64,000 nucleotides of DNA from Pseudorhizobium endolithicum (GCF_902153245.2 NZ_CABFWF030000012.1:374501-438500); one strand, 5' to 3'; shown: positions 18,009 to 27,417, counted from the first letter of the stretch. Numbers and translations are program-made. Notes: generated by a model not told the origin, from the sequence alone.

Positions 18009-18022
18009 TGGCAAATTTGCCA
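18009..18022. promoter_or_regulatory. 14-bp perfect palindrome upstream of the DUF882 gene
   Basis: TGGCAAATTTGCCA reads identically on both strands and lies about 68 bp before the TTG start of the next gene. It may be a regulator-binding site. GG-to-GC spacing excludes a sigma-54 promoter. Confidence 0.35.
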
Positions 18023-18089
18023 TCGTCTCACCGCAATTTGACAGTCATTTACGGCAACGAGGGAAGTTGTCGACAGGACGGGGACAGCC

Positions 18090-19874
18090 TTGCAGGATCT
18101 GAACGGGAACGAAACGCCTCCAGGCGCCGGCAAGCGCGGCCGTACGGCCGCTTTCCTGAAGTCGTTCGTGAAGGGGGCGGCGTCGCTTGCAGCGGTGGCG
18201 TGCCTGGCCCTTCCGCTGCTTTCGGTTTCCGCAAGCCATGCCGCGGCTGAAACCCGCAGCCTCAAGCTCTACTTCATCCATACGAAGGAGCGGGCAAACA
18301 TCGTCTTCAAGCGCAACGGCAAGTTCGATCCGAAGGGTCTGCAGCAGATCAACAACATGCTGCGCGACTGGCGGCGCAACGAACCGACGAAGATGGACCC
18401 GCGCCTGATCGACCTCGTCTGGGAAGTCTACCGGCGCAGCGGCGCCACCGACTACATCCATGTCGTCTCGGCCTATCGTTCCCCTACCACCAACGGCATG
18501 CTGCGTTCCCGCAGCAAGGGGGTGGCGAAGAACAGCCAGCACATGCTCGGCAAGGCGATGGACTTCTACATTCCGGGTGTGAAGCTTGCGAGGCTCAGGG
18601 CCATCGCCATGCAGATGCAGGTAGGCGGCGTCGGCTACTATCCGACCTCCGGCTCCCCCTTCGTGCATCTCGACGTCGGCGGCGTGCGCGCCTGGCCGCG
18701 CATGAGCCGCCAGGAACTGGTCAAGCTCTTCCCGAACGGCAACACCGTGCACCTGCCGGCCGACGGCAAGCCGCTGCCCGGCTACGAGGTGGCGCTGGCA
18801 AGCTACAAGAAGCGGCTGGCCTCCGGTGCGCCGATCGAGATCGCGAGTGCCTCCGGCTCCCAGAAGAAGCGTCCGAACCTGTTTGCGGCCCTTTTCGGCG
18901 GTGGCGACGAAGACGAGGATGCCGATGCGATCGCGGCACCGGCACCGTCCGAGCGTCCGGCGCCAGCAATGCCGGCGGCGCGCGCCGAGGAGCCCGTCAT
19001 GGTTGCGGCCGTTGAGCCCGACGCGCTTCCGGGTGTCGAGACGATTTCCGCCCCCGTGCCGGCGTCCCGCCCGGCGTTCCGGCAGGATGGGGGTCCCGGC
19101 GGCTTGGCGACGGCGCTCTATTCGCCGACGCGCAGCACCGCGCAGGAAGCCCTGCAGGCCGCGCTGCCGGCACAGCCCGCCGCCGCGCCCGAGGCAGACG
19201 GCGAAGCGTTTGCCGACCTCCAGCAATATGCCATTCCCGTACCGACCCTGCTCGGCCCGCGCGGCCTGAACGGCGACGCCGAGGCCGGCGTGATGACGGC
19301 GTCGATCGACGGCGATCTGCCCGATACGGCGCTCGCTTCCGTGCCTCTGCCGGCTGCACGGCCTTCCGGCTCGGAAGCGCTGTTGGCAGCGGCCGATACC
19401 GATCCGGAGACGGACGGGGATCTCGGCGAACAGGAGGCGCTCACGCCGGCAGTGATCGCGGCGCTTGCTCAGAGCGGCGCCTATGTACGCTCGACGCTTG
19501 CTCCTCCTCCGGCCGCAGCAGCCAAGCCGGTCGAGGTTGCCTCCGCTCCCGCGCAGGAGAACGTTGTCTCCGTAGAAGACATGCGCTTCGGGGACGGATT
19601 CGACGCGCCCAAGTCGGTCCCCGTCCCGATGAAGGGCGGCCGTGCCGCCGCCTCCGCCAAGCAGGAGGCCGTTCCGGCGCTCACGGGCGACATGCTTGCC
19701 AGATGGGCCGTCAGCAACAACCGGGTCGCCGACGTGGCTTCGGTCAAGGCGCCGCGGGTGGTCACCCGGACGCTCAGCGGCGAATATTCGGCAGCCTATG
19801 CTTCGAGCGGCTTCAAGCCGGTCACCAGGACGGCTTCCATCGACCCCAACCGGTTCAGCCCCAAGACGCGATAG
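18090..19874 (+). CDS. DUF882 (YcbK-like M15 family) exported protein with long disordered tail
   Basis: This 594-residue protein starts at TTG 18090, preceded by GGGGACAGCC. A signal sequence (about 21-52; SLAAVACLALPLLSVSASHAAA) leads to a DUF882/peptidase M15-like domain (about 55-215). The domain has HVVSAYRSPTTNGMLRSRS, SQHMLGKAMDFYIPG, and SPFVHLDVGGVRAWPRMSRQ, which carry the His/Asp zinc ligands of DD-peptidase-like enzymes. The remaining 380 residues are Ala/Pro-rich and probably unstructured. The role is likely peptidoglycan binding or trimming; activity is not proven for the family. A terminator follows. Confidence 0.82.
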   Translation: MQDLNGNETPPGAGKRGRTAAFLKSFVKGAASLAAVACLALPLLSVSASHAAAETRSLKLYFIHTKERANIVFKRNGKFDPKGLQQINNMLRDWRRNEPTKMDPRLIDLVWEVYRRSGATDYIHVVSAYRSPTTNGMLRSRSKGVAKNSQHMLGKAMDFYIPGVKLARLRAIAMQMQVGGVGYYPTSGSPFVHLDVGGVRAWPRMSRQELVKLFPNGNTVHLPADGKPLPGYEVALASYKKRLASGAPIEIASASGSQKKRPNLFAALFGGGDEDEDADAIAAPAPSERPAPAMPAARAEEPVMVAAVEPDALPGVETISAPVPASRPAFRQDGGPGGLATALYSPTRSTAQEALQAALPAQPAAAPEADGEAFADLQQYAIPVPTLLGPRGLNGDAEAGVMTASIDGDLPDTALASVPLPAARPSGSEALLAAADTDPETDGDLGEQEALTPAVIAALAQSGAYVRSTLAPPPAAAAKPVEVASAPAQENVVSVEDMRFGDGFDAPKSVPVPMKGGRAAASAKQEAVPALTGDMLARWAVSNNRVADVASVKAPRVVTRTLSGEYSAAYASSGFKPVTRTASIDPNRFSPKTR

Positions 19875-19903
19875 GACAGTCGTCCCACACGTCCTGTCCC
19901 CGA

Positions 19904-19930
19904 AGAAAGCCGCCGGTGAGGCGGCTTTTC
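19904..19930 (+). terminator. Terminator of the DUF882 gene
   Basis: AAAGCCGCC (19906-19914) pairs with GGCGGCTTT (19920-19928) around GGTGA, followed by TTCC. It lies 30 bp after the stop codon. Confidence 0.7.
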
Positions 19931-19986
19931 CGTTGGTAACGATGGCATTGAAGGGCCGCGGGGCTTTGGCTCCGCGTGGAGGACGC

Positions 19987-20013
19987 AAAAAAACCCGCCC
20001 TGCGGCGGGTTCT
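19987..20013 (-). terminator. Terminator of gapR
   Basis: On the minus strand a stem AACCCGCC / GGCGGGTT is followed by a run of seven T. It lies about 38 bp after the gapR stop codon. Confidence 0.8.
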
Positions 20014-20050
20014 GGCGGTGGGCTTTGAATGTGATCACATCGGGGTGATT

Positions 20051-20323
20051 TCAGGCGGCGTCCGCCTCGGGCGCACCTTCGATCATGCCGAGCGCCTGGA
20101 GGTAGGTGTCGAGGATGAGTTCCTCCTCCATCCGCTCCTGGTCGTCCTTCTTGCGCAGAGCGATGACCTTTTTCAGGATCTTCGTGTCGAAGCCCATGGA
20201 CTTGGCCTCGCCATAGACGTCCTTGATGTCGTCGGCGATCGTCTTCTTTTCTTCTTCCAGTCTTTCGATGCGCTCGACAAATGCGCGGAGTTGGTCGCGG
20301 GCGACGCCATGAGCATCAGACAT
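20051..20323 (-). CDS. gapR: DUF2312/UPF0335 protein, GapR-type nucleoid-associated protein
   Basis: The 90-residue protein is a single alpha-helical DUF2312 domain: [51 protein letters not shown]. This is the near-universal alphaproteobacterial protein whose Caulobacter member GapR (89 aa) binds overtwisted AT-rich DNA ahead of replication forks and stimulates type II topoisomerases. AGGAGA precedes the ATG. It is monocistronic with its own terminator. Confidence 0.9.
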   Translation of the reverse strand: MSDAHGVARDQLRAFVERIERLEEEKKTIADDIKDVYGEAKSMGFDTKILKKVIALRKKDDQERMEEELILDTYLQALGMIEGAPEADAA

Positions 20324-20511
20324 CGAGGTCTCCTGTAGTGCGGGGTTCTCAAGATTGTTCGTCACCTGCCGCGAAGGGCGGCCGAGGTCAAGCCGAATCG
20401 ACGGCGGCTCGGTGATCAACAGCCTTGTTTTACGCAAATGCGGCTTTTTGATCCCCACTCCACGGCTCAGAGACCGAGGTTCACTGGCAATGGTTCCGCT
20501 TCGGGCCGGGT

Positions 20512-21303
20512 TCAGGTGCCGTAGGGACCGGTGCGGGAGGGGAATATCCGGTACTCGTGCAGCGAAGGGTCGCCGTTCAGCGCCGCGAACATAGGGGCAA
20601 GGCGATTTGCCCATTCAGTGATGCCCGCCTCGTCGGCGATCAGGTCCTGGCGCACCTCGAGAAGTGCATGCGGCGTGCCGGACGTCATGCAGTGCCGGTA
20701 CATGGTGTCGCCGCGCAGCGCGCCGTCATAGGGCTGATTGTCGCCGATCACCAGGCTCCCGTCCCGGCGCAGCATCTCCAGAAGCGGGACGACCGCCCGA
20801 TGGTCGCTGTCCCAGAGGACGGCGGCGTGCCAGGGCCGTGGAGCGCCCTTCCAGGCGGGCGTGAAGGAGTGGAGTGACAGGACGAGCGGTGCGCGGCCGG
20901 AGGCGCCGGCCTTCGCCAGCGTGCGTTCCACGGCGCGGTGGTAGGGACGGTGATAGGTAGCCAGCCGCCGGTTCCACTCCTCGCCGGTGATCGGATAGTT
21001 CCCGGGGATGATGGCTCCGTCGGAGATCTTCATGATCAGCGTCGGATCGTCCTCTCCCCGGTTCGGATCGATCAGCAGCCGAGAGAAACACCCGAGTACC
21101 GCCGGCACGCCGAGGCGAGCCGCCAGTTGCCGGGTAAGCCCCTCTATGCCGATGTCGAAGGCGATGTGCCGCTGGAAGGCGCTTTCAGGCAGGCCGAGGC
21201 TGCCGTATGCGGGCGGAAGCCGGTTCATGGCATGGTCGGCGAGCAACACCATTCCGGCGCCGTAATCGCCTTCTATGATTTCGAACGGAACGAAGTCCTG
21301 CAT
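20512..21303 (-). CDS. N-formylglutamate amidohydrolase family protein
   Basis: The 263-residue protein belongs to the FGase family (PF05013), zinc-type hydrolases that can release formate and glutamate from N-formylglutamate in histidine degradation. Visible blocks are [51 protein letters not shown] and VLSLHSFTP. Other hut genes are absent here, so the physiological substrate is uncertain. I chose the ATG at 21303, which matches the family's N-terminus; a GTG at 21354 would add 17 residues and has no better Shine-Dalgarno. Confidence 0.8.
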   Translation of the reverse strand: MQDFVPFEIIEGDYGAGMVLLADHAMNRLPPAYGSLGLPESAFQRHIAFDIGIEGLTRQLAARLGVPAVLGCFSRLLIDPNRGEDDPTLIMKISDGAIIPGNYPITGEEWNRRLATYHRPYHRAVERTLAKAGASGRAPLVLSLHSFTPAWKGAPRPWHAAVLWDSDHRAVVPLLEMLRRDGSLVIGDNQPYDGALRGDTMYRHCMTSGTPHALLEVRQDLIADEAGITEWANRLAPMFAALNGDPSLHEYRIFPSRTGPYGT

Positions 21304-21490
21304 TGCGGATAGAGCGTCCTGGGCGTGCTGAACGTAGGCTCCGGTTGATCGCACGCACTCACCGAAGGTGCAAGCTCGCTCTCCGCCTCGCCGGTCCGCA
21401 GCCGGTATAATCGATTAGATCGCGTTGACTTTCCACCCCTGCCGGGCGAGAAAGTGCTTCGCGAATAACCATGGGGTCCCATCGGAAGCC

Positions 21491-21964
21491 GTGTCGAAAT
21501 CATCCCGTCTCTCCATCACCCGTCCGCTGCAGGCCCTGCCGGCGGCCATATTCCTTGCGGCTCTCGGCATCCCGCTTTTCACCGCCGGTGCCGCCCATGC
21601 GGATTTCCGCGTCTGCAACGGAACGCAGAATCTCGTCGGAGTGGCCATCGGTTACCGGGCACAGGAAGGCTGGACGACCGAAGGCTGGTGGCAGGTTCCG
21701 GCATCGACATGCGCGACGCTGATCGAGGGCGAACTGCAGTCCCGCTACTATTATCTCTACGCCGAGGACGCCGCGCGGGGCGGCCGCTGGACGGGTGAAG
21801 TCAACATGTGCGTCGCCGAGAACGAGTTCAAGATCGTCGGCGTCGAGGACTGCTTCGCCCGCGGCTATCAGCGCATGGGTTTCAAGGAATACGATACGGG
21901 GCGGCAGGGAAGCTGGATGGTGCAGCTCTCCGATGCTCCGAGCACGCAGGAAGGCCGGAATTGA
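21491..21964 (+). CDS. DUF1036 secreted/membrane-associated protein
   Basis: This 157-residue protein begins at GTG 21491 after GGAAGCC and has a signal peptide (PAAIFLAALGIPLFTAGAAHA). It is one DUF1036 domain: DFRVCNGTQNLVGVAIGYRAQEGWTTEGWWQVPASTC and YYYLYAEDAARGGRWTGEVNMCV, with several cysteines that could form disulphides in the periplasm. Function is unknown. Its TGA overlaps the ATG of pyk by one base, so it is translationally coupled to pyruvate kinase, a pairing also common in other rhizobia. An ATG at 21425 would lengthen it but disrupt the signal peptide. Confidence 0.78.
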   Translation: MSKSSRLSITRPLQALPAAIFLAALGIPLFTAGAAHADFRVCNGTQNLVGVAIGYRAQEGWTTEGWWQVPASTCATLIEGELQSRYYYLYAEDAARGGRWTGEVNMCVAENEFKIVGVEDCFARGYQRMGFKEYDTGRQGSWMVQLSDAPSTQEGRN

Positions 21965-23403
21965 TGAAGCGCAACCGCAAAGTGAAGATCCTCGCGACCC
22001 TGGGTCCGGCCTCTTCCGAAGAGGAGATGATCCAGAAGCTGCACGAGGCGGGCGCCGATCTCTTCCGCATCAACATGAGCCATGCCAGCCACGACACGAT
22101 GCGCATGCTCATCCAGCGCATCCGGGCGGTCGAGAAGCGCTGCGGCCGCCCGATCGGCATTCTCGCGGACCTGCAGGGACCGAAGCTCCGCGTCGGGAAA
22201 TTCGCGGAGACGAAGGTCGCGCTGACCCCAGGCCAGACATTCACCCTGGACGACAAGGACGAGCCGGGCGACGACAAGCGCGTGTTCCTGCCGCATCCGG
22301 AGATCCTTTCGGCCGTGAAGCCCGGCGACCGGCTGCTGATCGACGACGGCAAGCTGCTGCTGCGCGCCGAGAAGGCCGACGGCAGGAAGATCGTCTGCAC
22401 GGTCGTCTCCGGCAACAAGATTTCCGACAGGAAGGGCATCAGCCTGCCCGACACGCTGCTGCCGGTCGGCGTGCTGACGGACAAGGACCGGGCGGATCTC
22501 GACGCGGTGCTTGCGACCGGCGAGGTGGACTGGGTGGCGCTGTCTTTCGTGCAGCGCCCGGAAGACCTCGCGGAGGTCCGCAAGATCGCCCGTGGCCGGG
22601 TCGGGCTGATGTCGAAGATCGAGAAGCCGCAGGCGATCGAGCGCATCGAGGAGATCATCGAGCTTTCGGACGCCCTGATGGTGGCCCGCGGCGACCTCGG
22701 CGTGGAAATGCCGCTCGAATCGGTACCGGGCCTGCAGAAGCAGTTGACCCGCGCCTGCCGTCGCGCCGGCAAGCCGGTGGTGGTGGCGACGCAGATGCTG
22801 GAATCGATGATCACCGCTCCGGTGCCGACGCGTGCCGAAGTGTCAGACGTCGCCACGGCCGTCTTCGAAGGTGCCGATGCCGTGATGCTGTCGGCCGAAT
22901 CGGCTTCAGGGGAATATCCGGTCGAGGCCGTCGCCACCATGGCTTCGGTCGCCAGCACCGTCGAGCAGGATCCCTACTACTCGAACATTATCTATGCGCA
23001 GCGGCCGACGCCGGAAGCAACCGGTGCGGATGCGATATCACTGGCGGCGCGGCAGATCGCGGAGACGCTGCGGCTGTCGGCCATCGTCACCTATACGTCC
23101 TCCGGCAATACCGGACTGCGCGCCTCCCGCGAGCGGCCGCAGGTGCCGATATTGGCGCTTTCTCCCATCATCCAGACGGCTCGCCGTCTTTCCGTTTGCT
23201 GGGGCCTCCACTGCGTGGTGACCCACGATGCGGAGGATCTCGACGACATGGTGAACCGTGCCTGCCGCATCGTCGTGAGCGAAGGCTTCGGCAAGCCCGG
23301 CGACCGGATCATCATCTCCGCCGGCGTTCCGCTCGGCACGCCGGGCGCCACGAACATGCTGCGCATCGCCTATATCGGGGCGGACGGACAGAGCGGCATC
23401 TGA
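21964..23403 (+). CDS. pyk: Pyruvate kinase
   Basis: The 479-residue enzyme converts phosphoenolpyruvate and ADP to pyruvate and ATP. Core motifs are KILATLGPASS, FRINMSHAS, GILADLQGPKLRVG, the catalytic-lysine signature GLMSKIEKPQAIERIEEI, MVARGDLGVEMPLE and TQMLESMITAPVPTRAEVSDVA. The C-terminal domain contains YTSSGNTGLRASRERP and GKPGDRIIISAGVPLGTPGATN. It overlaps the DUF1036 stop codon and is likely the main product of that operon. Confidence 0.96.
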   Translation: MKRNRKVKILATLGPASSEEEMIQKLHEAGADLFRINMSHASHDTMRMLIQRIRAVEKRCGRPIGILADLQGPKLRVGKFAETKVALTPGQTFTLDDKDEPGDDKRVFLPHPEILSAVKPGDRLLIDDGKLLLRAEKADGRKIVCTVVSGNKISDRKGISLPDTLLPVGVLTDKDRADLDAVLATGEVDWVALSFVQRPEDLAEVRKIARGRVGLMSKIEKPQAIERIEEIIELSDALMVARGDLGVEMPLESVPGLQKQLTRACRRAGKPVVVATQMLESMITAPVPTRAEVSDVATAVFEGADAVMLSAESASGEYPVEAVATMASVASTVEQDPYYSNIIYAQRPTPEATGADAISLAARQIAETLRLSAIVTYTSSGNTGLRASRERPQVPILALSPIIQTARRLSVCWGLHCVVTHDAEDLDDMVNRACRIVVSEGFGKPGDRIIISAGVPLGTPGATNMLRIAYIGADGQSGI

Positions 23404-23445
23404 CGGGGACGAGGCGCGTCCGGATCACGAGCCGCGCCCGCGGCG

Positions 23446-24442
23446 TCAAGGAGGCCGCAGGCGCGCCTCGGCGGCACGGGCCATGACCCCCAGATCCCGT
23501 TCGTAGCCCGCGAGCTTTTCCAGCGCCGCCACGGCAATCTCGGTCACCACATAGTCCGGCTTGTGGCCGAGATTGTCGATCCACAGCAGTTCCGCATGGG
23601 CGATGTCGCGCTTCAGGCCGCGCGAATGGATCTCCTCGGCGACGATGGCGTCCCGGTTGCCGGTGATGATGATCGTCGGAGCTGTGATCGACCGGTACTG
23701 CGGCGCCACCCGCTTCACGTATTCGTTGAGGTTGGCCACGTCGATCGCGTTGTTGCGGAAGTTCTGCGGGCGCAGGACGAGTGCCGGAGCTCCCTCCGTC
23801 ACGTATTTTTCCGGCCGCGGATTGGGATGGAAGACGGCATGGGTAGCGCCTTCCAGGCGGGTGAGGCCCGCCGGCAGCGCGACGAGGCGGCTGAAGAGCC
23901 AGCCGATATAGGGCATCTTTGCCAGACGGTAGTACCAGTCGATCCCGCCGGGCCAAGGATGGGTCGCCGGTGCGAGAAAGAGCAGGCCTGCGGTCTTCTG
24001 CGGGTGGCGGAGCGCGAAGCTTGCCGCAATGGCACCGCCGAAGGAGTGCCCTACGATAATGGCCCGTTCCAGCCCCCGCTTCTCCATGAGGCGGGCGATG
24101 GCATCGGCCTGGCCGTCGGGCCAGGCGTTTCGCCCGTCGCCGCGCTCGGAATATCCATGGCCGGGGCGGTCAACAAAGAGAAGGTCGGCCCGGCCTTCCA
24201 GTCTCGCCCGGAAGGCGGTCTCCTGATCGCGCAGATTGCCGCTCGCGCCGTGGATGAAGACGACCGGCGGCAGGTCGCCCGTCCGGCCGGCGAGGGACGA
24301 GGAGGGAATTCATCCGGAAGCCGCCGACGTCGATCAGTTCACCGTGGTTCGGGAAGGCGCGTTCGATGGCGCGCGCTTTCCAGGCGGAGAAGCCGAAGGC
24401 CGCCGCGAAAAGTCCGGCGATGACGAGAGGAAAGGCGATCAT
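23446..24442 (-). pseudogene. Alpha/beta hydrolase, interrupted by a single-base frameshift
   Basis: The N-terminal part (MIAFPLVIAGLFAAAFGFSA..., a membrane anchor, start 24442) reads in one frame to GGFRMNS. The rest continues in another frame: GDLPPVVFIHGASGNLRDQ, LLFVDRPGHGYSERG, the nucleophile elbow IIVGHSFGGAIAAS, ITGNRDAIVAEE and the catalytic His in DNLGHKPDYV. Removing one G from the GGG at 24304-24306 restores a single frame of about 331 codons, with no other stop. All triad residues are present downstream, so this is either a recent inactivation or a sequence error. It follows a TPR gene by 10 bp in the same operon. Confidence 0.75.
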
Positions 24443-24452
24443 GAATGAGGGA

Positions 24453-25043
24453 TCAGGTGCGGCTGCCGGCGATCTTCTCGGAAAGTTCGGTGGCCGCCTC
24501 CTGCGCATCCCTGTCGGCCGGATATATCTCCAGGTAACGTTCCCAGGCCTTCAGGGCCAGTTCGTCCTGGCCGTTGCCCGCCAGTATTTCCGCCAGGCCC
24601 GACAGGGCGCCGAAGTGGCGTGGCTCGCGGATCAGCACCTGGTTGATGTCGGCCATTGCCTTGCGGCGGTCGCCCATGGTGAAGTGAAGGCCGGCGCGGC
24701 GGTTCCATGCCTCGGCATAATCCGGCTTGAGCACAGTGACCTGATCCAGGAAGTCGAGGGCTGCGGCATTGCGCTTCTCGCTGACCGCCGTTGCCGCCCA
24801 CTGCATCAGCAGGTCGACCGTCGCGCTGCCCGAATCGCTCCATTCGGAGAGGATCTGGCTGGCGATGCCGCGTGCCTTTTCAGGATCGCGCTCGCGCTTC
24901 AACGATTCGAACAGGGAGGCGAGTGCATCCTGGGGCTCGGCTGGAGCGGCCTGCACAGGAGGCGTCTCAGGCTCCTGTGCGAATGCCACGGGAGCAGCCA
25001 TCAGGGCTGCAAGGATCAGGAGGCTGAAACGGAAACGGCGCAT
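24453..25043 (-). CDS. Exported tetratricopeptide-repeat protein
   Basis: The 196-residue protein has a signal peptide (MRRFRFSLLILAALMAAPVAFA). Three TPR-like helix pairs follow a Pro-rich spacer, for example AAALDFLDQVTVLKPDYAEAWNRRAGLHFTMGDRRKAMADINQVL and ALSGLAEILAGNGQDELALKAWERYLEIYPADRDA. It probably scaffolds protein contacts in the periplasm; partners are unknown. Its start codon sits in the 3' arm of a 13-bp inverted repeat and no clear Shine-Dalgarno is visible, so translation may be controlled by that hairpin. The frameshifted hydrolase lies directly downstream. Confidence 0.82.
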   Translation of the reverse strand: MRRFRFSLLILAALMAAPVAFAQEPETPPVQAAPAEPQDALASLFESLKRERDPEKARGIASQILSEWSDSGSATVDLLMQWAATAVSEKRNAAALDFLDQVTVLKPDYAEAWNRRAGLHFTMGDRRKAMADINQVLIREPRHFGALSGLAEILAGNGQDELALKAWERYLEIYPADRDAQEAATELSEKIAGSRT

Positions 25044-25069
25044 GCGGAATATGTAATCCGCATGCGCCG
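25036..25069 (-). repeat. 13-bp perfect inverted repeat spanning the TPR start codon
   Basis: CGGCGCATGCGGA (25036-25048) and TCCGCATGCGCCG (25057-25069) flank an 8-nt loop. It lies 69 bp downstream of rpmJ and covers the ATG at 25043. It could be an rpmJ terminator, although no T-run follows, or a translational control element. Confidence 0.65.
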
Positions 25070-25137
25070 AACTTCAAACCCGTTTATTCGCTTGCGCGAC
25101 AATGTGAACGGCAGCTGCTTGCCGCCCTTCGCGCCGA

Positions 25138-25263
25138 TCAGCCCTGGCGGGCCTTGAAGCGGGGGTTCTGCTTGTTGATGATGTAAATGCGACCCTTGCG
25201 GCGAACCAGGCGGTTGTCGCGATGGCGGGCCTTCAGCGCTTTCAGCGAATTCTTGATCTTCAT
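25138..25263 (-). CDS. rpmJ: 50S ribosomal protein L36, zinc-independent type
   Basis: This 41-residue protein reads [20 protein letters not shown] then [21 protein letters not shown]. It aligns with L36, but the four positions that bind zinc in the C+ form are not cysteine or histidine clusters, so it is the C-minus (YkgO-like) type. L36 binds 23S rRNA in the large subunit. It is a single short gene, downstream of the purK terminator. Confidence 0.95.
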   Translation of the reverse strand: MKIKNSLKALKARHRDNRLVRRKGRIYIINKQNPRFKARQG

Positions 25264-25311
25264 TGTTCTCGTCCGCAGGTTTACGAGCGTTTTGGCCCGC
25301 TTGTCATTTCA

Positions 25312-25356
25312 ATCAAAAGCGCGCCGCTTTTTCCCGGGAAGAAGGGCGCGCTTTCA
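25312..25356 (-). terminator. Terminator of purE-purK
   Basis: AAAGCGCGCC (25316-25325) and GGCGCGCTTT (25345-25354) form a perfect 10-bp stem with a 19-nt loop containing a further CCCGGG palindrome. On the minus strand TTTTGATT follows. It lies about 40 bp after the purK stop codon. Confidence 0.7.
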
Positions 25357-25392
25357 AGGTTGGCGTGCAGATAACCCGAGGCTCGCCGCCTG

Positions 25393-26472
25393 TCAACCAT
25401 TCCGCTGCTTTTTGGGGCCCGTGAGTTGCGTCACGTGGCCCATCTTGCGCCCCGCGCGGGCTTCCGTCTTGCCGTAGAGATGGACGAGGACATCCTGCTT
25501 CCGCAGCCAATCGGGAACGTCCTGGATGTCGTCGCCGATGAGATTCGTCATCACGCAGTCCGAATGGCGTTGCGGATTGCCGAGCACGAGGCCGGTCACC
25601 GCGCGGATATGCTGCTCGAACTGCGAGATGACGCAGGCGGTTTCGGTCCAGTGGCCGGTGTTGTGGACGCGAGGGGCAATTTCGTTGGCGACCAGGCTGC
25701 CATCCGGGAGGACGAAGAACTCGATGCCGATCACGCCGACGTAATCCAGTGCCTCCAGGAGCTTGCGCGCGGCGTTGCGTGCAAGCTCCGCCGTCGGGTC
25801 CGGAATCCGGGCGGGAAGCGTCGAGGTGTGCAGGATGCCGTGCCTGTGGACATTCTCGGCCGGGTCATAGCATTCCACCGTGCCGTCCCTGCCGCGGGCG
25901 GCGATGATCGAGATTTCCCGCTCGAAGGGGACGAAGCTCTCGAGAACCATCGGTACGCGGCCGAGGGCATCGAACGCTCCCGCTGGATCGTCCTGTTGCG
26001 AGCGGAAGACCCGCTGGCCCTTGCCGTCATAGCCGAGGCGGCGGGTCTTCAGCACACCGCAGTCGCGGAACTCCGCCAGCGCCCTTTCCAGATCCTGCTG
26101 GCTGTCGACTGCGCGGAAGTCCGCCGTGGCGATGCCGCAGCCATTGAGGAAACGCTTTTCCGCCAGCCGGTCCTGGGCGACCTCAAGCGCCTTCGGCGGG
26201 GGATAGACCGGTACCGTCCGCTGAAGCTGCTCGGCGGCGCCAACCGGAACGTTCTCGAATTCATAGGTGACGACCGCACAGGCACGCGCCAGGGAATCGA
26301 GCGCATCCGGATCGTCATAGGCGGCGACGATCTGCTCGCTGGCGACCTGGGCGGCGGGGCAGTCCGACTGCGGTTCCAGGATGATGGTGCGGAAGTTCAG
26401 GCGCGCGGCCGCCATGGCCAGCATGCGTCCCAGTTGTCCGCCGCCGATGATGCCGATCGTGGTTACCGTCAT
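25393..26472 (-). CDS. purK: 5-(carboxyamino)imidazole ribonucleotide synthase
   Basis: The 359-residue ATP-grasp enzyme carboxylates 5-aminoimidazole ribonucleotide with bicarbonate in purine synthesis. It shows IGIIGGGQLGRMLAMAA, VVTYEFENVP, LKTRRLGYDGKGQ, YVGVIGIEFFVLPDGSLVANEIAPRVHNTGHWT and SQFEQHIRAVTGL. The ATG at 26472 overlaps the purE TGA by one base, so the two are coupled. A terminator follows. Confidence 0.95.
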   Translation of the reverse strand: MTVTTIGIIGGGQLGRMLAMAAARLNFRTIILEPQSDCPAAQVASEQIVAAYDDPDALDSLARACAVVTYEFENVPVGAAEQLQRTVPVYPPPKALEVAQDRLAEKRFLNGCGIATADFRAVDSQQDLERALAEFRDCGVLKTRRLGYDGKGQRVFRSQQDDPAGAFDALGRVPMVLESFVPFEREISIIAARGRDGTVECYDPAENVHRHGILHTSTLPARIPDPTAELARNAARKLLEALDYVGVIGIEFFVLPDGSLVANEIAPRVHNTGHWTETACVISQFEQHIRAVTGLVLGNPQRHSDCVMTNLIGDDIQDVPDWLRKQDVLVHLYGKTEARAGRKMGHVTQLTGPKKQRNG

Positions 26473-26972
26473 CAGCCTTCGTCCAGCGGGTATTCGGCGA
26501 CTGCGGCCGACTGGTCCGCCCGCCACTCGTCCAGCCGGTCGGCCAGGTCCTCGTCTGCAAGGGCCAGCACCGCGGCCGCCAGAAGGGCGGCGTTCACTGC
26601 ACCCGCTTTGCCGATCGCAAGCGTCCCCACCGGTATTCCGGCCGGCATCTGGACGATCGAAAGGAGGCTGTCCTGCCCAGATAGCGCCTTGGACTGCACC
26701 GGAACGCCGAAGACCGGCAGCGGCGTCATCGCCGCAGTCATGCCCGGAAGGTGAGCCGCACCGCCGGCACCGGCGATGATCACCTTGAAGCCTTCGTCGC
26801 GGGCACCCTTGGCGAAGCTGACGAGGCGGTCGGGCGTGCGGTGGGCGGAAATGATCCTGGCCTCGTAGCCGACATCGAGCAGGTCGAGCATGTCGGCGGC
26901 ATTCTTCATGGTTTCCCAGTCCGACTGGCTTCCCATGATGATGGCGACGGCGGGTCGTTCGGAGGTCATCAT
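26472..26972 (-). CDS. purE: N5-carboxyaminoimidazole ribonucleotide mutase
   Basis: The 166-residue enzyme moves the carboxyl group of N5-CAIR to give CAIR in purine synthesis. The class I signature is complete: [54 protein letters not shown] and [22 protein letters not shown]. It heads the purE-purK operon and overlaps purK by one base. The DUF465 gene upstream ends 10 bp before its start and may be part of the same transcript. Confidence 0.96.
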   Translation of the reverse strand: MMTSERPAVAIIMGSQSDWETMKNAADMLDLLDVGYEARIISAHRTPDRLVSFAKGARDEGFKVIIAGAGGAAHLPGMTAAMTPLPVFGVPVQSKALSGQDSLLSIVQMPAGIPVGTLAIGKAGAVNAALLAAAVLALADEDLADRLDEWRADQSAAVAEYPLDEG

Positions 26973-26982
26973 TTCCCCTCTC

Positions 26983-27186
26983 TCATGCGATGATATCGGG
27001 AAGGATCTGGTCCTCGAGCTGGGTGATCTTGTCCTTGATCGCCAGCTTCTTCTTCTTCATGCGCTGGATGCGCAGCGCCTCGCTGCCGACCTGGATCATC
27101 GCGTTGATCGCGGCATCGTAATCCTCGTGCTCCTGGCGGAGCCTCGCAAGTGCCAGCCGAATATCCGCCTGTTCCTGGTCCGCCAT
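26983..27186 (-). CDS. DUF465 (YdcH-like) small coiled-coil protein
   Basis: The 67-residue protein is helical and rich in charged residues: [20 protein letters not shown] and [20 protein letters not shown] with the family KKKKLAIKD core. The start ATG at 27186 follows GGGGACAG; an ATG eight codons earlier is possible. DUF465 proteins form short coiled coils of unknown function. It lies directly upstream of purE on the same strand and is divergent from a second DUF465 gene. Confidence 0.8.
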   Translation of the reverse strand: MADQEQADIRLALARLRQEHEDYDAAINAMIQVGSEALRIQRMKKKKLAIKDKITQLEDQILPDIIA

Positions 27187-27417
27187 TGCCACTGTCCCCA
27201 TTCCAATCAAACCTGTGCCCGATCACCGGTAATGTGCGCAAGCTCCTACCACCAAACGGCATTGACTGGAAGTTATGCACGGTCACGAATTTGCCGCGGT
27301 CAAGCCACGTTTTCACCTTCGACAAAGTCTGCCGAACATGTCACAATTCCTTTGTAAACCTGAAGCCTCCGGCTCAAAGGGATGGCCGGGGCAGGTTGCC
27401 CAAGGAGGACATGCCGC

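Noticed and set aside
18009..18022. Sigma-54 promoter reading of the TGGC...TTGCC palindrome
   Set aside because: GG and GC are 7 bases apart instead of 10.
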